From an uncultured Lachnospiraceae bacterium (GTDB lineage Bacteria > Bacillota > Clostridia > Lachnospirales > Lachnospiraceae): DNA of 7,212 nucleotides. This document shows, one piece after another, positions 1 to 5,721 of the stretch. Within the stretch, counting starts at the first letter, position 1. Each line of letters opens with the position of its first letter. Made by a program: the position numbers and the translations under genes. Under the pieces are notes generated by a model that searched no databases, was not told the DNA's origin, and saw nothing but the letters and a program-made list of their open reading frames with translations. The DNA lies in assembly GCA_947631755.1 (NCBI GenBank), contig CANRMO010000124.1, forward strand, positions 1 through 7,212, read 5' to 3'.

Positions 1-711
1 CAGCGTGATGTGGATCTTCCCGTCCGCCCCCCGTTCCGTGGTCAATACACCAAGCTCTATGCCATTCAGCGCCGTCCTCGCGTCTCCGCCGCTGACGTCC
101 GCCAGAAACTCCAGGGCCTCCTGCGTCATGACCGCCCCGTAGCTGCCCATTCCTCTCTCCTCATCGGTCAGGGCCCGCTGCAGCAGGGTGCGCACATCCT
201 CCGGCTCCAGAGATTTCAGCTCAAAGATCATCGAGCGGGAGAGCAGCGCTCCGTTCACCTCGAAATAAGGATTCTCCGTGGTCGCCCCCACCAGGACAAC
301 CGTGCCGTCCTCCACAAAGGGCAGAAGATAATCCTGCTGGCCCTTATTGAAACGGTGAATCTCGTCAATGAAGAGAATTGTCTTTTTCCCGTATGCCCCC
401 ATATCCTCTCTCGCCTGCGCCACCACCGCCTCCATATCCTTTTTCCCGGCACTGGTGGCATTGATCTGGCGAAAAACCGCACTCGTTGTGTTGGCGATGA
501 CCCTCGCGAGAGTTGTCTTTCCTGTCCCCGGCGGCCCGTAAAATATAACCGAACGCAATTTGTCGGCCCGGATGGCGCGGTACAGCAGTTTATCCCTGCC
601 TATTATATGCTCCTGTCCCACCACCTCGTCCAGCGTCTGCGGTCGGAGACGGGATGCCAGAGGCGACTCTTTCTCCCGGTTCTGCTCTTCCATATAATCC
701 AGTAAATTCAA
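1..711 (-). CDS. rarA: RarA/MgsA-type AAA+ ATPase, replication-associated recombination protein A (3' end beyond window)
   Basis: This is the N-terminal 237 residues of a RarA (MgsA/WRNIP1) family AAA+ ATPase, a cytoplasmic clamp-loader-like protein that acts at stalled replication forks. The complete family set is visible: Walker A GPPGTGKTT at residues 59-67, Walker B ILFIDE at 112-117 followed by HRFNK, sensor 1 GATTEN at 142-147, arginine finger LLSR (R159) and sensor 2 GGDARTALN at 208-216. Family members run to roughly 420-440 residues, so the window holds a little over half; the C-terminal tetramerisation domain is missing only because the window ends. I chose the TTG at 711, not the in-frame ATG at 693. 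GGAGG lies 6 nt before the TTG, and the added residues (MNLLDYMEEQN) match the MDLFDYM-type N-terminus usual in clostridial RarA. It lies 52 nt after yigZ on the same strand with no clear terminator, so co-transcription is likely. Confidence 0.96.
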   Translation of the reverse strand, partial: MNLLDYMEEQNREKESPLASRLRPQTLDEVVGQEHIIGRDKLLYRAIRADKLRSVIFYGPPGTGKTTLARVIANTTSAVFRQINATSAGKKDMEAVVAQAREDMGAYGKKTILFIDEIHRFNKGQQDYLLPFVEDGTVVLVGATTENPYFEVNGALLSRSMIFELKSLEPEDVRTLLQRALTDEERGMGSYGAVMTQEALEFLADVSGGDARTALNGIELGVLTTERGADGKIHITL

Positions 712-717
712 TGCAAT

Positions 718-722
718 CCTCC
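718..722 (-). promoter_or_regulatory. Ribosome binding site deciding the TTG start of rarA
   Basis: A perfect GGAGG reads on the minus strand with a 6-nt gap to the TTG at 711. It is too far (24 nt) from the ATG at 693, so it supports the TTG start. A 6-bp GC stem (728-733 pairing with 753-758) sits just upstream, between the yigZ stop and this site. Confidence 0.75.
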
Positions 723-763
723 ATTCTGCCGCCCACAGGCCAGTCTCCCGCAGGCGGCATCGC

Positions 764-1414
764 CTACAATATGACGGTCTCCCCCTCTGCCACGCCGTAA
801 TATACTTGTTCTTCTCTCTCCACTATGGCCTTTCCGGCAGTCTTCTCCGCGATCTCTTTCTCCGCCTTATCCGCCAATTCCCCGGGGACAAGAAGAACCA
901 GTTCCACCGCTTCCGCATATGAGATATCCAATTCCGCCAGCTCCATCGTCCTGGCCAGGTACTGGATCTTCCCCATATCATTGTAATCCGTCCTCACCCG
1001 GAACTTAACCCCTCTGAGCCTCTCCATGCACACGCAGTCCTTCAGCGCCTCTTTCACGGCTGTGGAGTAGGCCCTCACCAGCCCTCCCGTCCCCAGCAGC
1101 GTGCCGCCAAAATAGCGGGTCACCACCGCGGCGGCATCGCGGATCCCCTGCCCCGCCAGCACATCGAGCATAGGGCGGCCGGCTGTGCCGGAGGGCTCTC
1201 CGTCATCGCTGTACCGCTCCGTCTCATTTTTCTCCCCCAGCACATAGGCAAAACAATTGTGCCTGGCGTCATAGTGTTTTTTCTTAATGCCGGAAATCCT
1301 CGCCAGCGCGTCCTCCTCACTCTCAACCGGAAAAACCTGCGCGATAAAACGCGATTTTTTTTCGACATACTCTCCCCGTCCACCCTTATATAGAATCCTC
1401 TGTGTCCCGCTCAT
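764..1414 (-). CDS. yigZ: YigZ/IMPACT family protein (UPF0029 plus DUF1949 domains)
   Basis: A 216-residue protein of the widespread YigZ/YvyE (IMPACT) family, whose biochemical role in bacteria is not settled; the family is linked to translation/stress regulation through eukaryotic IMPACT. The UPF0029 core fills about residues 15-120. Its hallmarks are EKKSRFIA (18-25), DARHNCFAYVLG (49-60), SDDGEPSGTAGRPMLDVL (69-86) and VVTRYFGGTLLGTGGLVRAY (97-116). The remainder, from about 135 to the end, is the ferredoxin-like DUF1949 tail. Length is normal for the family. An in-frame ATG four codons upstream (1426) is possible, but it has no ribosome site. The ATG at 1414 has a weak GGGG 6 nt before it and gives the more typical N-terminus (MSGTQRILYKGG). 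A good promoter lies about 170 nt upstream with a hairpin in the leader. rarA follows after 52 nt. Confidence 0.93.
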   Translation of the reverse strand: MSGTQRILYKGGRGEYVEKKSRFIAQVFPVESEEDALARISGIKKKHYDARHNCFAYVLGEKNETERYSDDGEPSGTAGRPMLDVLAGQGIRDAAAVVTRYFGGTLLGTGGLVRAYSTAVKEALKDCVCMERLRGVKFRVRTDYNDMGKIQYLARTMELAELDISYAEAVELVLLVPGELADKAEKEIAEKTAGKAIVEREEQVYYGVAEGETVIL

Positions 1415-1536
1415 ACCAATCCCCATTTCTGCGCGCTTATATTATCCAAATGCCAACATTCTAAAAACACACGTGAAAGGGAAGAGAGCACATACCCTCT
1501 TCCCTTTCTCTTATTAAGGCAATGAATTGTATACAT
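1411..1536 (-). CDS. Possible 41-residue leader ORF ahead of yigZ
   Basis: An open frame of 41 codons starts with ATG at 1536 and ends in a TGA that overlaps the ATG of yigZ at 1414 (ATGA, the usual geometry of translational coupling). The peptide begins MYTIHCLNKRKGRGYVLSSL and resembles nothing I recognise. AAAGGA lies only 1 nt before the ATG, which is too close for a good ribosome site. The frame also runs through the 12-bp hairpin at 1475-1508. It lies wholly downstream of the predicted transcription start near 1590. It may simply be a chance frame; the exact overlap with the favoured yigZ start is the only positive sign. Confidence 0.2.
   Translation of the reverse strand: MYTIHCLNKRKGRGYVLSSLSRVFLECWHLDNISAQKWGLV
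1475..1508 (-). terminator. Perfect 12-bp hairpin in the yigZ leader, possible terminator or attenuator
   Basis: GAAAGGGAAGAG (1475-1486) and CTCTTCCCTTTC (1497-1508) form a perfect 12-bp inverted repeat with a 10-nt loop. Read on the minus strand, the stem is followed after 7 nt by TTTTT (1467-1463). That makes an imperfect rho-independent terminator, since the T run normally follows directly. On the plus strand no T run follows. It could end lipoprotein transcripts arriving from upstream, attenuate the promoter at 1597-1625, or end a short RNA started there. Which of these applies cannot be decided from sequence. Confidence 0.5.
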
Positions 1537-1596
1537 TTCCTTTTGCAATTATCTCTATCCATATATTGTTTCCAATATTCCCTATTGCTGTATCCT

Positions 1597-1625
1597 ATTA
1601 TATAACAGTCTGGCATTTTTTTCAA
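1597..1625 (-). promoter_or_regulatory. Sigma-A type promoter upstream of yigZ
   Basis: On the minus strand TTGAAA (1625-1620) is separated by exactly 17 nt from a perfect TATAAT (1602-1597). Transcription would start near 1590, giving yigZ a leader of roughly 165-175 nt. Directly upstream of the -35 box lies an A/T block (1629-1651) resembling an RNA polymerase alpha-subunit UP element. A partial inverted repeat (CTGTTAT and ATACAG) straddles the -10 region, but it is too short to call an operator. Confidence 0.75.
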
Positions 1626-1628
1626 GTG

Positions 1629-1679
1629 TTTTTTCAAAAAAATATGAAAAATTACAAAACTTTTTTTGCCAGCTTTTTT
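1629..1679 (-). promoter_or_regulatory. A/T-tract block behind the yigZ promoter (UP-element-like)
   Basis: Runs of five to seven A or T crowd this stretch: T6 at 1629-1634, A7 at 1636-1642, A5 at 1647-1651, T7 at 1661-1667 and T6 at 1674-1679. Read on the minus strand, the part next to the -35 box (ATATTTTTTTGAAAAAA) fits the pattern of an UP element, with A/T tracts flanking a short break. It follows the stop codon of the second lipoprotein gene by only about 30 nt. No convincing terminator hairpin was found here. Confidence 0.4.
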
Positions 1680-1706
1680 GCTGTCCTTTCGGTCGCAAAT
1701 CCCCTG

Positions 1707-3182
1707 TCATCCCTCATAGATGATATTCCCCAGATCTTTCGGTTCATCACATAAATCTGTCATCGGAAATCCGAGCGCCTTATACGATTTCTTTTGCTCG
1801 ACGAGATCTGCATACCATTTTTCTCCCTTATCCTCTTTTGTAACCTCACGGAAACCACCGCCAGACATGTCGCAGACACCGCATTTTATATCCCCTTTCT
1901 TATTTTCATAGAGGAATAACATCACGCCGTCGCACAGGCCGGCAAGCTGTGAGGCATTTGCCCTCACCGTAATATCTCTCTTCCCATCCCATAACTCCCG
2001 GGAACTGCTTATATCACTTTTATGCCATACCGCATGTTTATACACACCACTGTCCCGCATCCTCTCCGTCAGCTCTCTCTCATACCGGAGGCCCGATCCG
2101 TCCAGCGCAGCACTGAATATCCGATATCCGGTGTCATAGACACCATCCTGATAGGTGCCGGCCAGATACTGCACATACACCCTGCCCTGCCAGAGATACC
2201 ACCACCAGCCATCGCTGCACAGCCCCCGCTCTCCTTTGCGGGCCAGCCCCTCTTCTTTCAGTTTGCCAAACACTTTCTCCGGTGAGATCACACAGTAAAA
2301 ACGGTCCTTTTCCACATCCCGGCAGTAATATGTATGTTCCTCCGTTTCTGAATCATCTTCGACAAACAATACATACCCCTGCGAGGGGAAGTATACATCC
2401 GCAAAAGTGTCTCCCACATTCTCCCTCAGAATCTTCCACTCCATAGTAGCCAGATCCTGGCAGCAAAGGTTATCCCCGGTCTCTTCGTCATAGACATAAC
2501 AATAGATCTCTCTGCCCTGCGCCGCCGTATCATCCTGCTCAACCTCTGCCCCCTTGCCAAAGGGATATTCCTCCACCAGCTTCTCCGTGTCCATCTCATA
2601 GCGGATATATTTACCTTTCATATTAAAGAAAATAATATAATGGGCATCCACATACACACTCATCTCAAACTCACAAAACTCCTCGCTGAAAAGTTTCTGG
2701 CTCTTTTCCGGATCGATCACATCATTTCCGTCCCCATCTTTTGCAAAAGGCAGGTAGTAAAAGGTATATGCCTCCATCTCATCGTAGATGGAATAGACCA
2801 TGCCCCTGTCATCCGCATACATATAGACATATTCCTGAAACTTTTTTAATTTAGGGAAAATGATCTCTCCCCTCTTTTTTCCGTCCTTTGTATACTGCAC
2901 AAGCCCTGGTTTATCGCTCTCCTGAAACAAATCCAGGTAATCGTTTGCCGGGCTCCTCATATCATAATATGTATCCCCGGACATCGTCATATTATGCGAA
3001 CCATCGAGGGGTTCCCAGTCATCCGCCGCATTGGCACCGCTTCCGGTGACGGCGCTCCCCGTGGCGCGGCTCTCTTTTTTCATGTCATTTTTGTCCCCCG
3101 CCGTATTCATGGCAGAACAGGCGCACAGGGCAGATATCATCAAAACTGTCAAAAATATCAGTGCCTGGTTTCTCTTTTTCAT
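1707..3182 (-). CDS. Uncharacterised secreted lipoprotein, second of a paralogous pair
   Basis: A 491-residue protein of a family I cannot name. It begins with a classic lipoprotein signal: KKR at 2-4, a hydrophobic stretch (residues 7-19) and lipobox LCAC, so Cys22 would be lipidated and the protein anchored outside the membrane. A Ser/Thr/Gly/Ala linker with the motif ATGSAVTGSG follows. The mature part is rich in aromatic and charged residues with repeated short strands (for example EIYCYVYD, EHTYYCRD and DRFYCVIS), which could suggest a beta-propeller-like fold; that is only inference. It is clearly paralogous to the gene just upstream: both share GNDVID, KLFS, GKYIRYE, EEYPF, EIYC, MEW, YYCRD, GRxYVQY, YER and RDIxxRANA in the same order. 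I chose ATG 3182, with AGGGGAG 8 nt before it, over the GTG at 3200, which overlaps the upstream stop and would extend the protein ahead of the signal peptide. Confidence 0.85.
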   Translation of the reverse strand: MKKRNQALIFLTVLMISALCACSAMNTAGDKNDMKKESRATGSAVTGSGANAADDWEPLDGSHNMTMSGDTYYDMRSPANDYLDLFQESDKPGLVQYTKDGKKRGEIIFPKLKKFQEYVYMYADDRGMVYSIYDEMEAYTFYYLPFAKDGDGNDVIDPEKSQKLFSEEFCEFEMSVYVDAHYIIFFNMKGKYIRYEMDTEKLVEEYPFGKGAEVEQDDTAAQGREIYCYVYDEETGDNLCCQDLATMEWKILRENVGDTFADVYFPSQGYVLFVEDDSETEEHTYYCRDVEKDRFYCVISPEKVFGKLKEEGLARKGERGLCSDGWWWYLWQGRVYVQYLAGTYQDGVYDTGYRIFSAALDGSGLRYERELTERMRDSGVYKHAVWHKSDISSSRELWDGKRDITVRANASQLAGLCDGVMLFLYENKKGDIKCGVCDMSGGGFREVTKEDKGEKWYADLVEQKKSYKALGFPMTDLCDEPKDLGNIIYEG

Positions 3183-3196
3183 ATGCTGCACTCCCC

Positions 3197-4693
3197 TCAC
3201 TTCTCGTAATTAAAATCAGTCAGATCCATTTCACTGTCATGGCTGATGACAGATGGAACTAAACTCTCCACATCGTCATAGTTCTCAAACAGTTCCTCCT
3301 CAAGAACACCCCTCTTTTCCTTCTTCGTGAGAGTGGCTGGTTTCCCGGCCGCTAAGTCATATCCCCCACATCCGAGATCACCGTCCGGCGTCACATAGAC
3401 AAATATTGCTGTTGTGTCCCTGATGTCCCGGCACTCCGCCGCATTGGCCCGCAGCGCGATATCCCTGTCTGTCTCTCTGGCTTTTCCCGACACAAATTCG
3501 CGTCCCTCATGCCAGATACAGCACTGGTAACACCCCTCTTTTCTCATGTACTCGCTCAGCCCTCTCTCATAGGCCAGATCTGTTGCCTCCACGCCCACAC
3601 TGAATACGGCATTTTCAATCTGGCAGGTGAGCTCCCGGAATGTGGCCATTCTGTACTGGACATACAGCCGCCCCCGAGACAAAAACCAACCCCCTATAGT
3701 AAGTTCCTCACACAATTTCTTCTCATCCTCCCGGATCAGGCCCTCCTCACACGCTTTCTGCAACAGCTGATCTTCACTGAGCAGACAGAAAAACCGGTCT
3801 CTCTTAAAATCCCTGCAATAGTAAGAATTATTCTGCCCTTCATCCTTAATCTCTGTAAATACCACAATCCCCTCTGCCGGATAGTATGCGGCGGCCTCAA
3901 GGCCGCTTGACAGATGCCCTCCCAGCTCTATCCACTCCATACTTTCCAGATTCTGGCAGTACAACGTCTCCTCATCGGAATCCTCCGCCAGAAGATGGCA
4001 GTAAATCTCGCCCGCCTGTACTCCCAGCGTACTGTCATCCAGATAAGCCGCTGCCCCCTTTTTAAAAGGATATTCTTCTGTCATTTTCCCCGAATCTATC
4101 TCATACCGGATATACTTCCCCCTGCTGTCCGTCAGAATAACATACCGGGAATCCGCATAACATTCCTGGTTGTCCCAGATCTGGCCGGCACTGAAAAGTT
4201 TTTTTGCCTTTTTCAGATCAATCACGTCATTCCCATCTTCACCTTTCCTCACCGGAAGGGAATAAAAGGCCCGGGAGACCTTATCTCCCGCCTTCTCCGC
4301 GGTCTCCCTGTAATAGACCATCCTGTCATCGCCTGTGTATAGCAGGCTGACGCTGCTTTTCCCCTCTTTATGGAAAAGAAATTCTCCCACCTTCTTTCCC
4401 TTTTTTGTGTACTGGATAATTTTCTCTCCCCTGCCCTCCGAAGTAAGCTCATAGCGGTTTGTAGAATTCTCAAAATCGCTGGAATACACATCATACCACT
4501 CTCCCTCTGTGGCAATCCCATAAATGCCCGTCCCCGTCGCGGCGCCTGATGTGGCAGCCCCTGTCGCCGCAGCCCCACTGACAGCGCTTCCGGTGGCAGC
4601 CTTCTGCCGTCCCCCTGGCATATTTCCGGCCGAACAGCCAAAGATAAACAAGACAGCAAAAACGAAATGTAAAAATAAAATTTTGTTCTTCAT
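3197..4693 (-). CDS. Uncharacterised secreted lipoprotein, first of a paralogous pair
   Basis: A 498-residue protein of unrecognised family. The N-terminus is a lipoprotein signal: MKNK, hydrophobic residues 5-18 and lipobox IFGC, with Cys20 the predicted lipid site. A low-complexity Ala/Gly/Thr/Ser linker follows, with ATGSAVSG and then repeats of (A/S)GAATG type up to about residue 57. The body aligns over its full length with the downstream lipoprotein (IIQYTKKGKK, EDGNDVID, KKLFS, RGKYIRYEID, EEYPFKKGA, EIYC, SMEW, YYCRD, GRLYVQY, RDIALRANA), so the pair arose by tandem duplication. Start ATG 4693 is set by GGAGG 6 nt upstream; the in-frame ATG at 4714 is upstream of that site and is rejected. 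A strong promoter lies 34 nt upstream of the start codon. Its stop is 14 nt before the ATG of the second gene, so the two should be co-transcribed and perhaps translationally coupled. No enzyme motif is visible; a role as an envelope sensor, binding protein or assembly factor is open. Confidence 0.85.
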   Translation of the reverse strand: MKNKILFLHFVFAVLFIFGCSAGNMPGGRQKAATGSAVSGAAATGAATSGAATGTGIYGIATEGEWYDVYSSDFENSTNRYELTSEGRGEKIIQYTKKGKKVGEFLFHKEGKSSVSLLYTGDDRMVYYRETAEKAGDKVSRAFYSLPVRKGEDGNDVIDLKKAKKLFSAGQIWDNQECYADSRYVILTDSRGKYIRYEIDSGKMTEEYPFKKGAAAYLDDSTLGVQAGEIYCHLLAEDSDEETLYCQNLESMEWIELGGHLSSGLEAAAYYPAEGIVVFTEIKDEGQNNSYYCRDFKRDRFFCLLSEDQLLQKACEEGLIREDEKKLCEELTIGGWFLSRGRLYVQYRMATFRELTCQIENAVFSVGVEATDLAYERGLSEYMRKEGCYQCCIWHEGREFVSGKARETDRDIALRANAAECRDIRDTTAIFVYVTPDGDLGCGGYDLAAGKPATLTKKEKRGVLEEELFENYDDVESLVPSVISHDSEMDLTDFNYEK

Positions 4694-4726
4694 ACTTATC
4701 CTCCCACAAAACATTCAAGTGGTTTC

Positions 4727-4755
4727 ATTATATATCCGCCAAAATATAAAATCAA
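4727..4755 (-). promoter_or_regulatory. Sigma-A type promoter of the lipoprotein pair
   Basis: On the minus strand TTGATT (4755-4750) is followed by exactly 17 nt and a perfect TATAAT (4732-4727). The start site would be near 4720, giving a leader of about 27 nt that holds the GGAGG site of the first lipoprotein gene. The promoter lies in the 113-nt gap after hemD and makes the pair independent of the tetrapyrrole genes. No clear terminator hairpin was seen between the hemD stop and this promoter. Confidence 0.75.
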
Positions 4756-4806
4756 GGACAAAGCATCTTGCTCGCACAAAATATGTCTTAACCCTCATAC
4801 AAAAAA

Positions 4807-5721
4807 TCAGAAAAACAAAACACTTTTCACTAGACTCTCGTAGGTGGCGGCCTCCGCCTGGCAAATCCTGCGGCAGCCAAGTCTTTTTAATGTCTCTGTA
4901 CATCTGGGACCAATGCTGAACACGGCGCAGTCAGAGAAAATATCCTCATTGCTGTTACCACTCCCCATATATCCGCGGCGGCAGCCGTCTCCTTCCCTGC
5001 TCTCCCCTCGATTCTCCCGGCAGGCGCCAAGCAGGCGCTCCGCCAGCAGCCCGCTGGTGAACAAAATCCCGTCATAATCGGAAAAATCCGGCAAAATGCG
5101 CGGTTTTATCTCCCGGTTCCGGTACACATTAATTTCTGTCACCTCATACTCACGCGACAATTCCGCCGCTAGGCGGCTATCGGCATTTTCCGCCCTCATA
5201 TACCAGATCGTCTGGCCGGATCTCTCCCTCTCTCCCCACTCACGGGCAAGGTGCGCGCTGTCCGCTCGCCCCGGGATAAAATCTGCACAGAGCCCGTGTG
5301 CAGCCAGCTCCTTTGCTGTCTTCTCTCCCACAGCCGCAATTTTGCAGGAAGAAAATAGGCGGATATCGGAACCTGCTTCGCGGAGTCCATAGAAAAATCC
5401 CCGCACACCGTTCCGGCTCGTAAAAAACAGCCAGTCGGGGACTGTGCGTGAAAAATCTTCGGAAAGCCAGGAGAAAAACTCAATCTCCCCCACCTGGATC
5501 TCACTGGCCCCGATCCCCCGGCCGCGCAGTAATTTTGTAAGAAGACTGGGTTCCCTCCCTATTTTGGGAATCAGAAAACGCCGCTTCTCTCTCTCTGCCT
5601 CCCCGGACGGGACAAAATGCTTTCGCAGTGCCACCACGCGCCCCACCACGAGAAGGGCCGGTGAGACAATTCCAGATCTCTGTGCAAGCTCTGCAATCGT
5701 CCCGACCGTCCCCTGGCAGAC
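4807..5721 (-). pseudogene. hemD: HemD (uroporphyrinogen-III synthase) half of a frameshifted CobA-HemD fusion
   Basis: This frame carries the end of the methyltransferase domain (VCQGTVGTIAELAQ, then SPALLVVGRVVALR) and, after a short linker, a full uroporphyrinogen-III synthase domain starting near KRRFLIPK. That enzyme closes hydroxymethylbilane with inversion of ring D. Family blocks are present: FTSRNGV, AVGEKTAKEL, FIPGRADSAHLA, ILFTSG, and FSIGPRCTETLKRLG followed by ATYESLV. There are 304 residues to the TGA with no internal stop. The frame is -1 relative to cobA and no ribosome site with a start codon is visible where HemD alone would begin, so it was evidently made as a fusion of about 505 residues. 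The ATG at 5829 in this frame encodes nonsense across cobA and is not a real start. An extra stretch of roughly 20 polar residues (GESREGDG...GSGNSNED) interrupts the C-terminal lobe. The domain may be unexpressed, or expressed only by frameshifting. Confidence 0.85.

Noticed and set aside
10..705. 231-codon plus-strand frame opposite rarA
   Set aside because: It mirrors a gene with unmistakable AAA+ motifs, has no recognisable protein character and is an antisense shadow.
728..758. GC hairpin between yigZ and rarA as a terminator
   Set aside because: Only 6 bp with a 19-nt loop and no T run after it on the minus strand; read-through into rarA is more likely.
1661..1690. CAGC-T6-GCTG repeat after the second lipoprotein as a terminator
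   Set aside because: The stem is only 4 bp, and on the minus strand it is followed by A runs rather than T runs.
3183..3200. GTG at 3200 as the start of the second lipoprotein
   Set aside because: It would put extra residues (RGVQH) before the signal peptide, and the AGGGGAG site lies inside that stretch, spaced for the ATG at 3182.
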